DNA of 9,977 nt from Campylobacteraceae bacterium (GTDB lineage: Bacteria > Campylobacterota > Campylobacteria > Campylobacterales > Sulfurovaceae): the NCBI GenBank assembly GCA_026995985.1, contig JALWNF010000237.1, positions 1 through 9,977 on the forward strand, given 5' to 3'. Positions 1 through 5,218 of this stretch are shown in pieces. The notes below the pieces were generated by a model. The model worked only from the letters and a program-made list of their open reading frames with translations. It was not told the DNA's origin and searched no databases. The position numbers and the translations under genes were made by a program. Numbering within the stretch: the first letter of the stretch is position 1; every line of letters starts with the position of its first letter.

Positions 1-223
1 CTTTTAGTGTTTTATTCAATGCATGACCAATATGAATATCACCATTTGCATAAGGAGGTCCATCGTGAAGCGTAAACATCTCAGCCCCCTCACGTTTTGC
101 TTTCATCTGCTCATACATTCCATCATCATACCATTTTTGGTAACGTTTTGGCTCATTGTTAGGTAAGTTTCCTCTCATTGGAAACTTAGTTTTTGGGAGT
201 AATAAAGTATCTTTAAATTCCAT
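1..223 (-). CDS. ileS: Isoleucyl-tRNA synthetase, N-terminal 74 residues (gene runs off the left edge)
   Basis: This encodes the start of isoleucyl-tRNA synthetase, a cytoplasmic class I enzyme that charges tRNA-Ile. The visible 74 residues contain the family N-terminus ([12 protein letters not shown], about residues 9-20) and the ATP-binding segment [18 protein letters not shown] (54-71), whose HIGH motif is H64-I-G-H67. The wording of both blocks is that of IleRS rather than LeuRS or ValRS. I chose the ATG at 223 because the only Shine-Dalgarno-like AAGG (about 234-237) lies about 10 bases upstream of it, and because this start aligns with the usual IleRS N-terminus. An in-frame ATG at 232 would add three residues (MTK) but would leave only one base after AAGG. 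The family is about 900 residues long, so only about 8 percent is present. It has its own extended -10 promoter. Confidence 0.93.
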   Translation of the reverse strand, partial: MEFKDTLLLPKTKFPMRGNLPNNEPKRYQKWYDDGMYEQMKAKREGAEMFTLHDGPPYANGDIHIGHALNKTLK

Positions 224-255
224 TTTTGTCATGCCTTATATAAAATATTGACGAA

Positions 256-261
256 ATTATA
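256..261 (-). promoter_or_regulatory. Extended -10 promoter element for ileS
   Basis: On the minus strand the sequence reads TGTGCTATAATTTCG: a perfect TATAAT preceded by TGC, which makes an extended -10. Initiation about 7 bases downstream gives a leader of about 25 nucleotides to the ATG at 223. No convincing -35 is present, as is usual in Campylobacterota. The element lies between the small lipoprotein gene and ileS, so ileS can be transcribed on its own. Confidence 0.6.
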
Positions 262-279
262 GCACAACTTCAAAATTTA

Positions 280-405
280 TTATCTATCTTTTAAAGCAAT
301 ACAACACTCTTGGCAACTGCCTTTTTTTTGAACAAAAGTATCTCTTTTAACAGAACAAGCTTGTAGAAGTATTAAAATAGCAACTATTTGATATCTCTTT
401 TTCAT
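280..405 (-). CDS. 41-residue Cys-rich small lipoprotein, unknown function
   Basis: I do not recognise this family. The 41-residue product begins MKKRYQIVAILILLQACSVK: two lysines and an arginine, a hydrophobic stretch (about 7-14), then the lipobox L14-Q15-A16-C17. Signal peptidase II processing would leave a 25-residue lipid-anchored peptide starting at C17. That peptide has three further cysteines in the pattern C29-x-x-C32-C33 and several basic residues, and would sit in the periplasm or on the inner face of the outer membrane. A good Shine-Dalgarno (AAAGGA, about 410-415) lies 4-5 bases before the ATG, which supports real translation. The gene is on the same strand as ileS, 56 bases upstream of its start, and is divergent from the cinA-type gene. 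A chance ORF is possible, but lipobox plus ribosome site in a short ORF is uncommon by chance. Confidence 0.68.
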   Translation of the reverse strand: MKKRYQIVAILILLQACSVKRDTFVQKKGSCQECCIALKDR

Positions 406-472
406 AAAAATCCTTTTTTTTAAAATCTTAATAATCAAGTAGGATTAAAGAGTGAAAAAATAGATTTTTTGT

Positions 473-478
473 TATAAT
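473..478 (+). promoter_or_regulatory. -10 box immediately upstream of the cinA-type gene
   Basis: A perfect TATAAT ends 6 bases before the ATG at 485 (GTTATAATTTTTTTATG). The expected transcription start falls on or next to the A of the start codon. There is no Shine-Dalgarno sequence between box and ATG, so the mRNA would be leaderless. The T/A-rich tract upstream and the lack of a clear -35 fit Campylobacterota sigma-70 promoters. Confidence 0.58.
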
Positions 479-484
479 TTTTTT

Positions 485-964
485 ATGAAAAAGAGTACAA
501 AACAGAATATTATAGAGATAATAAACAACCTAAAAGAGAAAAACCAAACCATAACTTTTGCCGAGAGTTGCACAGGTGGAAGAGTAGCCTCAGCTTTTAC
601 AGCCATATCTGGAGCCTCTTCTGTACTTATGGGTTCAGCAGTTACTTACGCCAATGAGATAAAATCACAATGGTTAGGAGTTAAAGAGCAGACACTAATT
701 GAACATGGAGCTGTTAGCTCTGAGTGTGTGCATGAGATGTTAAGTGGTATCTTAAAGATGGCATCGGCTGATTATGCCATTGCTATTAGTGGAATTGCTG
801 GACCTACAGGTGGAACTCCAACTAAACCTGTAGGAACAGTTTACATTGGGATTGAAACACCAAAAGAGAAAATAGTACAACTCCATCTTTTTAAAGGTGA
901 CAGAGAGAGTATTCAAGCACAAGCAACCGATACAGCAATTGAACTTTTAAAAAATAATCTGTAA
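485..964 (+). CDS. pncC: CinA C-terminal domain protein (nicotinamide-nucleotide amidohydrolase type)
   Basis: The 159-residue product matches the stand-alone CinA C-terminal domain. Characterised members hydrolyse nicotinamide mononucleotide to nicotinate mononucleotide and ammonia, feeding the pyridine-nucleotide salvage cycle in the cytoplasm. Family signatures visible in order are AESCTGG (26-32, with the proposed catalytic S28), VTYANEIK (53-60), GVKEQTL (65-71), HGAVS (74-78), ISGIAGPTGG (101-110), KPVGTVY (114-120) and GDR (138-140). Length and both ends fit a complete single-domain protein like E. coli PncC. The N-terminal molybdopterin-binding half of full CinA is absent. The ATG at 485 lacks a Shine-Dalgarno sequence, but the next residues fit the family start. 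It is divergent from the small lipoprotein gene and ileS. No terminator separates it from the tRNA cluster promoter, which begins 15 bases after its stop. Confidence 0.9.
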   Translation: MKKSTKQNIIEIINNLKEKNQTITFAESCTGGRVASAFTAISGASSVLMGSAVTYANEIKSQWLGVKEQTLIEHGAVSSECVHEMLSGILKMASADYAIAISGIAGPTGGTPTKPVGTVYIGIETPKEKIVQLHLFKGDRESIQAQATDTAIELLKNNL

Positions 965-979
965 ATTTTAAAAAAACTC

Positions 980-1008
980 TTGACATATATTTTACCATAG
1001 GCTATAAT
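980..1008 (+). promoter_or_regulatory. Full-consensus sigma-70 promoter of the tRNA cluster
   Basis: TTGACA (980-985) and TATAAT (1003-1008) are both perfect consensus hexamers, separated by exactly 17 bases. The bases after the -10 (TCCGTCC) form a C/G-rich discriminator, a feature linked to stringent control of stable-RNA promoters in other proteobacteria. Initiation near 1015 would leave about 28 bases before the first tRNA. Confidence 0.9.
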
Positions 1009-1042
1009 TCCGTCCACTTATTTATTGCTAAGTAAAATATAT

Positions 1043-1118
1043 GACCTTTTAGCTCAGTTGGTAGAGCAACTCCCTTTTAAGGAGTGGGCCCATGGTTCGA
1101 ATCCATGAAGGGTCACCA
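1043..1118 (+). tRNA. tRNA-Lys (anticodon TTT), copy 1
   Basis: Full cloverleaf: acceptor GACCTTT pairs with AAGGGTC, D-stem GCTC/GAGC, anticodon stem ACTCC/GGAGT around loop CTTTTAA (anticodon TTT, reads AAA/AAG), and T-stem CATGG/CCATG around TTCGAAT. The discriminator is A and CCA is genomically encoded. It is the first gene of the cluster. It differs from the second tRNA-Lys only in paired positions of the acceptor stem and T-stem and the unpaired T at position 8/9 context. Confidence 0.97.
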
Positions 1119-1142
1119 TTTTTTTCTTAACATTGTTTTGGT

Positions 1143-1219
1143 GCGGCGGTAGTTCAGTTGGTTAGAATACCTGCCTGTCACGCAGGGGGTCGCGAGTTCG
1201 AGTCTCGTCCGCCGCGCCA
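1143..1219 (+). tRNA. tRNA-Asp (anticodon GTC), copy 1
   Basis: Acceptor GCGGCGG pairs with CCGCCGC. The anticodon stem CCTGC/GCAGG encloses CTGTCAC (anticodon GTC, reads GAC/GAT), and the T-stem is GCGAG/CTCGT. Discriminator G is followed by encoded CCA. The 77-base gene is identical to the last tRNA of the cluster. Confidence 0.97.
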
Positions 1220-1228
1220 TTTTTTTTT

Positions 1229-1304
1229 GACCCGTTAGCTCAGTTGGTAGAGCAACTCCCTTTTAAGGAGTGGGCCCTAGGTTCGAATCCTAGACGGGTC
1301 ACCA
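1229..1304 (+). tRNA. tRNA-Lys (anticodon TTT), copy 2
   Basis: Acceptor GACCCGT pairs with ACGGGTC, the anticodon loop is CTTTTAA (TTT), T-stem CTAGG/CCTAG, discriminator A, CCA encoded. The D-arm and anticodon arm are identical to copy 1. The acceptor and T-stem differences keep base pairing. It sits 9 bases after the first tRNA-Asp, with a T-run between them. Confidence 0.97.
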
Positions 1305-1307
1305 CTT

Positions 1308-1383
1308 GGTCGATTAGCTCAGTTGGTAGAGCGCTACCCTTACAAGGTAGATGTCACAAGTTCGAGTCTTGTATCGACCACCA
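1308..1383 (+). tRNA. tRNA-Val (anticodon TAC), copy 1
   Basis: Acceptor GGTCGAT pairs with ATCGACC. The anticodon stem CTACC/GGTAG encloses CTTACAA (anticodon TAC, reads GTA/GTG), T-stem ACAAG/CTTGT, discriminator A, CCA encoded. Only three bases (CTT) separate it from the preceding tRNA-Lys, so the two must be cut from one precursor. It is identical to copy 2. Confidence 0.97.
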
Positions 1384-1413
1384 TTTTTACAAATATTGGT
1401 AGGTCAAAAAGAT

Positions 1414-1489
1414 GACCCTTTCATCTAGTGGCCAAGGATATTGCGTTTTCATCGCAAAAACAAAGGTTCAAATCCTTTAGGGGTCGCCA
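1414..1489 (+). tRNA. tRNA-Glu (anticodon TTC)
   Basis: Acceptor GACCCTT pairs with AGGGGTC (one G-T wobble). The anticodon stem TTGCG/CGCAA encloses TTTTCAT (anticodon TTC, reads GAA/GAG), T-stem AAAGG/CCTTT around TTCAAAT. Discriminator G is followed by encoded CCA. It is the only single-copy species in the cluster. Confidence 0.96.
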
Positions 1490-1492
1490 CTT

Positions 1493-1568
1493 GGTCGATT
1501 AGCTCAGTTGGTAGAGCGCTACCCTTACAAGGTAGATGTCACAAGTTCGAGTCTTGTATCGACCACCA
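1493..1568 (+). tRNA. tRNA-Val (anticodon TAC), copy 2
   Basis: Base-for-base identical to the tRNA-Val at 1308-1383 and, like it, preceded by the spacer CTT directly after the CCA of the tRNA before it. The flanks diverge just after the encoded CCA. Confidence 0.97.
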
Positions 1569-1599
1569 TAACTCTAAAGTTATATTAAGTAATTTTAGA

Positions 1600-1605
1600 T
1601 AAAAT
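1600..1605 (+). promoter_or_regulatory. Possible internal -10 box before the last tRNA-Asp
   Basis: TAAAAT (5 of 6 to TATAAT), preceded by GA, lies 12 bases before the second tRNA-Asp in the largest spacer of the cluster (49 bases). It would start transcription about 6 bases before the tRNA. No clear -35 is seen, so this could simply be AT-rich spacer. Confidence 0.35.
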
Positions 1606-1617
1606 TCTTTATAAATT

Positions 1618-1694
1618 GCGGCGGTAGTTCAGTTGGTTAGAATACCTGCCTGTCACGCAGGGGGTCGCGAGTTCGAGTCTCGTCCGCCGCGCCA
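1618..1694 (+). tRNA. tRNA-Asp (anticodon GTC), copy 2
   Basis: Identical over all 77 bases to the tRNA-Asp at 1143-1219, including encoded CCA, with unrelated flanks. It ends the cluster. A run of seven T (1702-1708) shortly downstream, with no separate hairpin, may help end transcription. Confidence 0.97.
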
Positions 1695-1782
1695 CAGTAA
1701 CTTTTTTTAAATCAAAAAATATACTCCTTCATATTCATAATCCTTTTCAAAATATATATTTTTGTGCCTATTTTTATTATAT

Positions 1783-1826
1783 GGTGCTTCTAAAACAGCA
1801 CCTTGCGAGTTTATTTTTGATAAACT
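1783..1826 (+). other. Tandem hairpins in front of the ThiF-like gene
   Basis: Two perfect inverted repeats lie back to back. The first is GGTGCT (1783-1788) with AGCACC (1797-1802), an 8-base loop. The second is AGTTTAT (1808-1814) with ATAAACT (1820-1826), a 5-base loop. The second ends 6 bases before the start codon at 1833, where a ribosome site would be expected and none is seen. No T-run follows, so they are not an obvious terminator. Their function is unknown. Confidence 0.45.
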
Positions 1827-1832
1827 TATGAC

Positions 1833-2507
1833 ATGATAACTACAACAGATTACTTTAACAGACAGATTCAACTTTGGGGAGAAGAGGTACAAACCTCTTT
1901 AGAAGATAAAAAAATTGCCATTATTGGTTCTGGAGGACTTGGCTGTAGTCTTGCTATGGCATTGGGAACATCTGGTATTGGACAAATTGATATAGTAGAC
2001 TTTGACAAAGTAGGACTACATAATATTCATAGGCAAATAGCATTTACACTCAATGATGAAAATCGACTAAAAGCCGAAGTAGTGGCAGAACTAATAAAGA
2101 GTAAAAATCCTTTTATAATAACCAATTCCTATATAATGGATTTTAAATCATTTACTAAGCTTGAAAATAGATACGACTTAATCTTAGATGCTACAGATAA
2201 TCTACATACTCGCTATGAGATTAATAACTATACACGAGAGAAAAAAATTCCATGGATTTATGCTTCTGTAGAAGAGTTCAATGGTCAAGTTTGTTTTTTT
2301 GACAAAGCATCTTTTGGTGTCTTTAACCTAAGTGACCATAAACCAGGTGGAATTACTGCTCCTATTGTTATGCATATAGCTTCACTTCAAGCCAATTTAG
2401 CACTACGCTACTTAGCAGGATTGAGTGTTATGAAAGATAAACTATACTATCTATACTTTAATAGTGATGGAGAGTTAATAACTAAAAAATTTAATATGCC
2501 AAAATAG
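1833..2507 (+). CDS. ThiF/MoeB/HesA-family adenylyltransferase (E1-like), cysteine-poor
   Basis: The 224-residue protein has the ATP-binding core of E1-like enzymes that adenylate the C-terminal glycine of ubiquitin-like sulfur carriers such as ThiS or MoaD. Visible features are YFNRQIQLWGEE (7-18, with arginine R10), the nucleotide loop G32-S-G-G-L-G37, the ribose-binding VDFDKV (55-60), N64-I-H-R67-Q68, K80, and the Mg/ATP site DATDN (119-123). The segment SLQANLALRYLAG (184-196) matches the C-terminal helix. Unusually, there are only two cysteines (C38, C154). The two CxxC zinc knuckles and the crossover-loop cysteine of MoeB/ThiF are missing, and the loop between 160 and 178 is short. No ThiS, MoaD or ThiG gene is adjacent, so the partner is unknown. 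The ATG at 1833 has no Shine-Dalgarno sequence. A weak TAAACT at 1821-1826 could make it leaderless. Confidence 0.85.
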   Translation: MITTTDYFNRQIQLWGEEVQTSLEDKKIAIIGSGGLGCSLAMALGTSGIGQIDIVDFDKVGLHNIHRQIAFTLNDENRLKAEVVAELIKSKNPFIITNSYIMDFKSFTKLENRYDLILDATDNLHTRYEINNYTREKKIPWIYASVEEFNGQVCFFDKASFGVFNLSDHKPGGITAPIVMHIASLQANLALRYLAGLSVMKDKLYYLYFNSDGELITKKFNMPK

Positions 2508-2541
2508 ATAGGTTTAAGATTACTTTTAGGTAAAAATGTGC

Positions 2542-2547
2542 TAAAAT
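2542..2547 (+). promoter_or_regulatory. Extended -10 promoter for the lipoprotein-ridA operon
   Basis: TGCTAAAAT (TG at 2539-2540, hexamer 2542-2547) is an extended -10 with 5 of 6 consensus bases. Initiation near 2554 gives a leader of about 22 bases containing the AAAGGA ribosome site at 2563-2568. Confidence 0.55.
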
Positions 2548-2575
2548 ATTTTTCAATTTTTTAAAGGAATATTTT

Positions 2576-2911
2576 ATGAGATTAAAACTACTAGTTCTTA
2601 GTACTTTCTTACTTATGTTTACAGCTTGTACCCAAGAGACACAAAATAAACTAAGCCGTTCTATTCAAAACTGGACAGGTACAAATGGAACACTTGATAT
2701 TTATGCTGGAGATAAATTAGTTAAACGATTTATTGAAATTGACAAACTAACCACAGCTACAGGAACAGATGTTGATATTCAACGTCCTTACCGTTTTGGG
2801 TATGGATATGATGACAAAAATTTTAATGGCAAAAGAGATAAAGGCGAAGAGAAGGTCTACTTTGAATTTTCAGACTACTCAACCTCTTATATCTTTTACG
2901 AAAGTAAATAA
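2576..2911 (+). CDS. Lipoprotein with an EF-hand-like calcium loop, unknown family
   Basis: I do not recognise this 111-residue protein. It opens with a lipoprotein signal (MRLKLLVLSTFLLMFTAC). The putative lipidated residue is C18 in the box F15-T16-A17-C18, whose -3 residue is not the usual Leu. After a Ser/Gln/Asn-rich linker there is a small domain with beta-like strands (DIYAGDKLVKRF, 41-52; KVYFEFSDYSTSYIFYE, 93-109). Between them is D80-K-N82-F-N84-G85-K-R-D88-K-G-E91, which has the ligand spacing 1-3-5-9-12 and the Gly at position 6 of an EF-hand or dockerin-type calcium loop. The start is fixed by AAAGGA seven bases upstream. It is first in an operon: ridA starts 20 bases after its stop. 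Location is probably the periplasmic face of a membrane. Confidence 0.85.
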   Translation: MRLKLLVLSTFLLMFTACTQETQNKLSRSIQNWTGTNGTLDIYAGDKLVKRFIEIDKLTTATGTDVDIQRPYRFGYGYDDKNFNGKRDKGEEKVYFEFSDYSTSYIFYESK

Positions 2912-2931
2912 AAATAGAAAGGAAAAAATAT

Positions 2932-3321
2932 ATGAGATTTATTTCAACAGATAATGCACCTGCTGCTATTGGACCATACTCACAAGCCGTTGTAGTAAAT
3001 GGAATGATTTATACATCAGGTCAAATTGCTTTAGATGAAAAAGGTGTTATGGTAGCTGATGATGTAGTCAATCAGACTCACCAAGTTATGAAGAATCTCT
3101 TCTATGTACTAGAAGCAGCTGGTGTTCACTTTAATGATGTTATTAAGACAACTATCTATTTAACCAATATGGACGATTTTGCTAAAGTTAATGAGGTTTA
3201 TGCTCACTACTTTGGACACCATAAACCTGTAAGAAGTACTGTTGCTGTTAAAACTCTACCTAAAAATGCACTTGTAGAGATTGACTGTATAGCACTTGCT
3301 AATACTGAGTTTCACATCTAA
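2932..3321 (+). CDS. ridA: RidA family enamine/imine deaminase
   Basis: The 129-residue protein is a complete RidA (YjgF/YER057c) family member. RidA hydrolyses reactive enamine/imine intermediates such as 2-aminoacrylate, released by PLP enzymes, to keto acids and ammonia in the cytoplasm, normally as a trimer with active sites at subunit interfaces. Typical motifs are seen: N8-A-P-A-A-I-G-P-Y-S-Q (8-18, with Y16), VNGMIYTSGQIALD (22-35), VIKTTIYLTNMDDFAKVNEVY (70-90), and KPVRSTVAVKTLP (98-110). The last contains R101, the carboxylate-binding arginine characteristic of the true RidA subgroup. E116 in VEID lies at the conserved acidic position. A GAAAGG ribosome site is nine bases upstream. 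Its stop codon shares one base with the start of the next gene (TAATG), suggesting translational coupling. The nearby metY encodes a PLP enzyme, a plausible source of its substrates. Confidence 0.94.
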   Translation: MRFISTDNAPAAIGPYSQAVVVNGMIYTSGQIALDEKGVMVADDVVNQTHQVMKNLFYVLEAAGVHFNDVIKTTIYLTNMDDFAKVNEVYAHYFGHHKPVRSTVAVKTLPKNALVEIDCIALANTEFHI

Positions 3322-3914
3322 TGACCTCTAAGCTCTCCCATACTCTATCAAAATTAATCTTGGGAGGGTTTGCTTTATATTTTGTATTTCTACTATTAAA
3401 TACCCTTTTAATCTCTAAACGACGACATATTAGTACTCCTGATGGAATCTATATTAATAACATACAAGAGAGTAAAAAACTATACCAACTTGCACATATA
3501 CTTACAAAACATTGCCATACAAAAGAGTGTAAAATACAATCTATTTTAGACTATGTAACTAATATTCCATATAAAATTAACCACTTTAAAGCCCATTCAC
3601 CTCAACAAACAATTCAAAAAAACTTTGGTGACTGTGACGACAAAAGTAATCTACTTGTATCTCTACTACATGAAATAGACATTAAAAGCTACTTTGTTTT
3701 AGTTCCAAAACATATCTTTGTAATTGTTCCTCTTACTAAAATAAAAAATAAAAAAGCACTATATATCAATGGTAAACCTTACTATATTTTAGAAACTACT
3801 GCCCAAAACTCACCCATTGGTTTCCCTCTTCATTATAGTTTAAATGATATTAAAGCGATTGTTGAACCTTTTGAAAATAGAAAAATAGATATAGAAACTA
3901 TAGAGTATAAATAA
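3321..3914 (+). CDS. Membrane-anchored transglutaminase-like cysteine peptidase fold protein
   Basis: The 197-residue protein has one predicted membrane helix near the N-terminus (about 11-31), followed by basic residues (KRRH, 33-36). The bulk is a transglutaminase-like domain. The catalytic-type residues can be read as C105 in NFGDCDDKSNLL (101-112), H131 in VPKHIFVIV (128-136), and E158 in YILETTA (155-161), the Cys-His-acidic order expected for this superfamily. The D-C-D-D-K motif is typical of bacterial members annotated as transglutaminase-like and possibly acting as peptidases. The real substrate is unknown. Helix orientation is uncertain: the KRRH after the helix would favour a cytoplasmic domain by the positive-inside rule, although many relatives are periplasmic. 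The start overlaps the ridA stop by one base, so the two are likely translated together. Confidence 0.8.
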   Translation: MTSKLSHTLSKLILGGFALYFVFLLLNTLLISKRRHISTPDGIYINNIQESKKLYQLAHILTKHCHTKECKIQSILDYVTNIPYKINHFKAHSPQQTIQKNFGDCDDKSNLLVSLLHEIDIKSYFVLVPKHIFVIVPLTKIKNKKALYINGKPYYILETTAQNSPIGFPLHYSLNDIKAIVEPFENRKIDIETIEYK

Positions 3915-3923
3915 ATCTTTAGT

Positions 3924-3929
3924 TATAAT
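3924..3929 (+). promoter_or_regulatory. -10 box of the metY promoter
   Basis: A perfect TATAAT within AGTTATAATTTTTTC lies 10 bases after the preceding stop codon. Initiation near 3936 gives a leader of about 23 bases carrying the TAAGGA ribosome site (3946-3951). The leader is too short for any known methionine or SAM riboswitch. Confidence 0.65.
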
Positions 3930-3958
3930 TTTTTCAAATAATAACTAAGGATTACTAA

Positions 3959-5218
3959 ATGAATGAACAAACTCTTGCAATCCATGCAGGATACACTAAA
4001 GACTCTATGGGAACTATGGCAGTTCCTATCTATCAAACAACAGCTTATGAGTTTAGAGATACCCAACACGCAGCAGACCTTTTTGAGCTAAAAGAGTTAG
4101 GAAATATCTATACAAGGCTTATGAACCCAACAACAGATATATTTGAAAAGCGTTTTGCTACTCTTGAGCATGGTGTTGCTGCTATTGGTACTGCCTCTGG
4201 AATGGCTGCTATCTTTTATACTATAGCAAATGTTGCAGAGGCTGGAGATAATATAATTGTAGCAAAACAGGTATATGGTGGCACAACCACTCTTACAGGA
4301 CATACCATTAAAAGATTTGGTATAGAGACTCGCTACTTTGATGTTACTAATCCATCTGAGATAGAAGAGCTTATTGATGAGAAGACAAAACTTATTCTAT
4401 TTGAGAGTATTACAAATCCAAGTATTGATGTAGCTGATTTTGATGCTATTGTGGCTATTGCAAAAAAATATAAAATAATAACTTGTGTTGATAACACTGT
4501 TGCTACTCCAATTTTTTGTAAACCAATTGACTTTGGTTGTGATATTGTAGTCCATAGTGCAAGTAAATATACAACAGGTCAAGGTTTAGCACTTGGTGGA
4601 ATAGTAGTTGAGAGAGAAAATCTTGTAGAGCTTATTAAAGATAATCCTCGTTACGAACACTTTAATAAACCAGATGAGAGCTACCATGGTTTAGTCTACT
4701 CCAATTTGCCATTACCACTATTTTCTCTTAGAATGCGTCTTTCACTACTTCGTGACCTAGGAGCTACACCTAGTCCATTTAACTCATGGCTATATATTCA
4801 AGGCTTAGAGACTCTACCTTTACGAATGAGACAACACGCTAAGTCTGCTTTAGAAATAGCAGAGTTTTTAGAGTCTCACCCAAAAGTTAAAAGAGTTAAC
4901 TATCCTGGTTTAAAGTCAAATGCAAACTATGCTTTAGCACAAAAATATTTTCCTAAAGGTCAAAGTGGACTACTATCTTTTGAAGTATCAACAAAAGAGG
5001 AGGCACAAGCAATTGCTAACAAAACAGAGATATTTAAAGTAGTAGTAAATATTGGAGATAGTAAGTCGATTATTACCCACCCTGCTAGTACAACACACCA
5101 ACAACTCTCAGCTCAAGAGCTTATTGATGCGGGTGTTCCTGGTGGGCTTATACGCTTAAGTGTAGGACTTGAAGATACTCAAGACCTTATTGATGACTTA
5201 GCAAAGGCTCTTAACTAG
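3959..5218 (+). CDS. metY: O-acetylhomoserine sulfhydrylase (PLP enzyme)
   Basis: This 419-residue enzyme of the Cys/Met metabolism PLP family converts O-acetylhomoserine (or the succinyl ester) plus sulfide to homocysteine, by direct sulfhydrylation in the cytoplasm. Seen in order: AIHAGYTKD (7-15), PIYQTTAYEF (23-32), YTRLMNPTTD (51-60, phosphate-binding Y-x-R), GTASGMAAI (77-85), VYGGTT (105-110), cofactor-ring aspartate D178 in VDNTVATP, and the PLP Schiff-base lysine K203 in HSASKYTTGQG. These are followed by the long insertion before SPFNSWLYIQGLETLPLRM (272-290) that marks MetY rather than MetB/MetC, then GDSKSIITHPASTTHQQL (366-383) and RLSVGLED (399-406). Length matches the family. 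TAAGGA sits seven bases before the ATG. MetX, which makes its substrate, is encoded about 1 kb downstream. The last four bases overlap the end of the opposing thioredoxin-fold gene. Confidence 0.96.
   Translation: MNEQTLAIHAGYTKDSMGTMAVPIYQTTAYEFRDTQHAADLFELKELGNIYTRLMNPTTDIFEKRFATLEHGVAAIGTASGMAAIFYTIANVAEAGDNIIVAKQVYGGTTTLTGHTIKRFGIETRYFDVTNPSEIEELIDEKTKLILFESITNPSIDVADFDAIVAIAKKYKIITCVDNTVATPIFCKPIDFGCDIVVHSASKYTTGQGLALGGIVVERENLVELIKDNPRYEHFNKPDESYHGLVYSNLPLPLFSLRMRLSLLRDLGATPSPFNSWLYIQGLETLPLRMRQHAKSALEIAEFLESHPKVKRVNYPGLKSNANYALAQKYFPKGQSGLLSFEVSTKEEAQAIANKTEIFKVVVNIGDSKSIITHPASTTHQQLSAQELIDAGVPGGLIRLSVGLEDTQDLIDDLAKALN

Noticed and set aside
1308..1568. Repeated 76- to 77-base units read as a repeat or CRISPR-like array
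   Set aside because: Each repeat is a complete tRNA gene with cloverleaf pairing and encoded CCA, and spacing is irregular.
1707..1892. Minus-strand ORF of 61 residues beside the last tRNA-Asp, looking like a fragment of an integrated element
   Set aside because: It has no ribosome site, overlaps the start of the ThiF-like gene, matches no family I recognise, and no direct repeat of the tRNA 3' end is seen nearby to mark an attachment site.
3930..3958. SAM or methionine riboswitch in front of metY or metX
   Set aside because: The predicted leader of metY is about 23 bases and that of metX is essentially zero, too short for any known class. No paired-stem structure is present.
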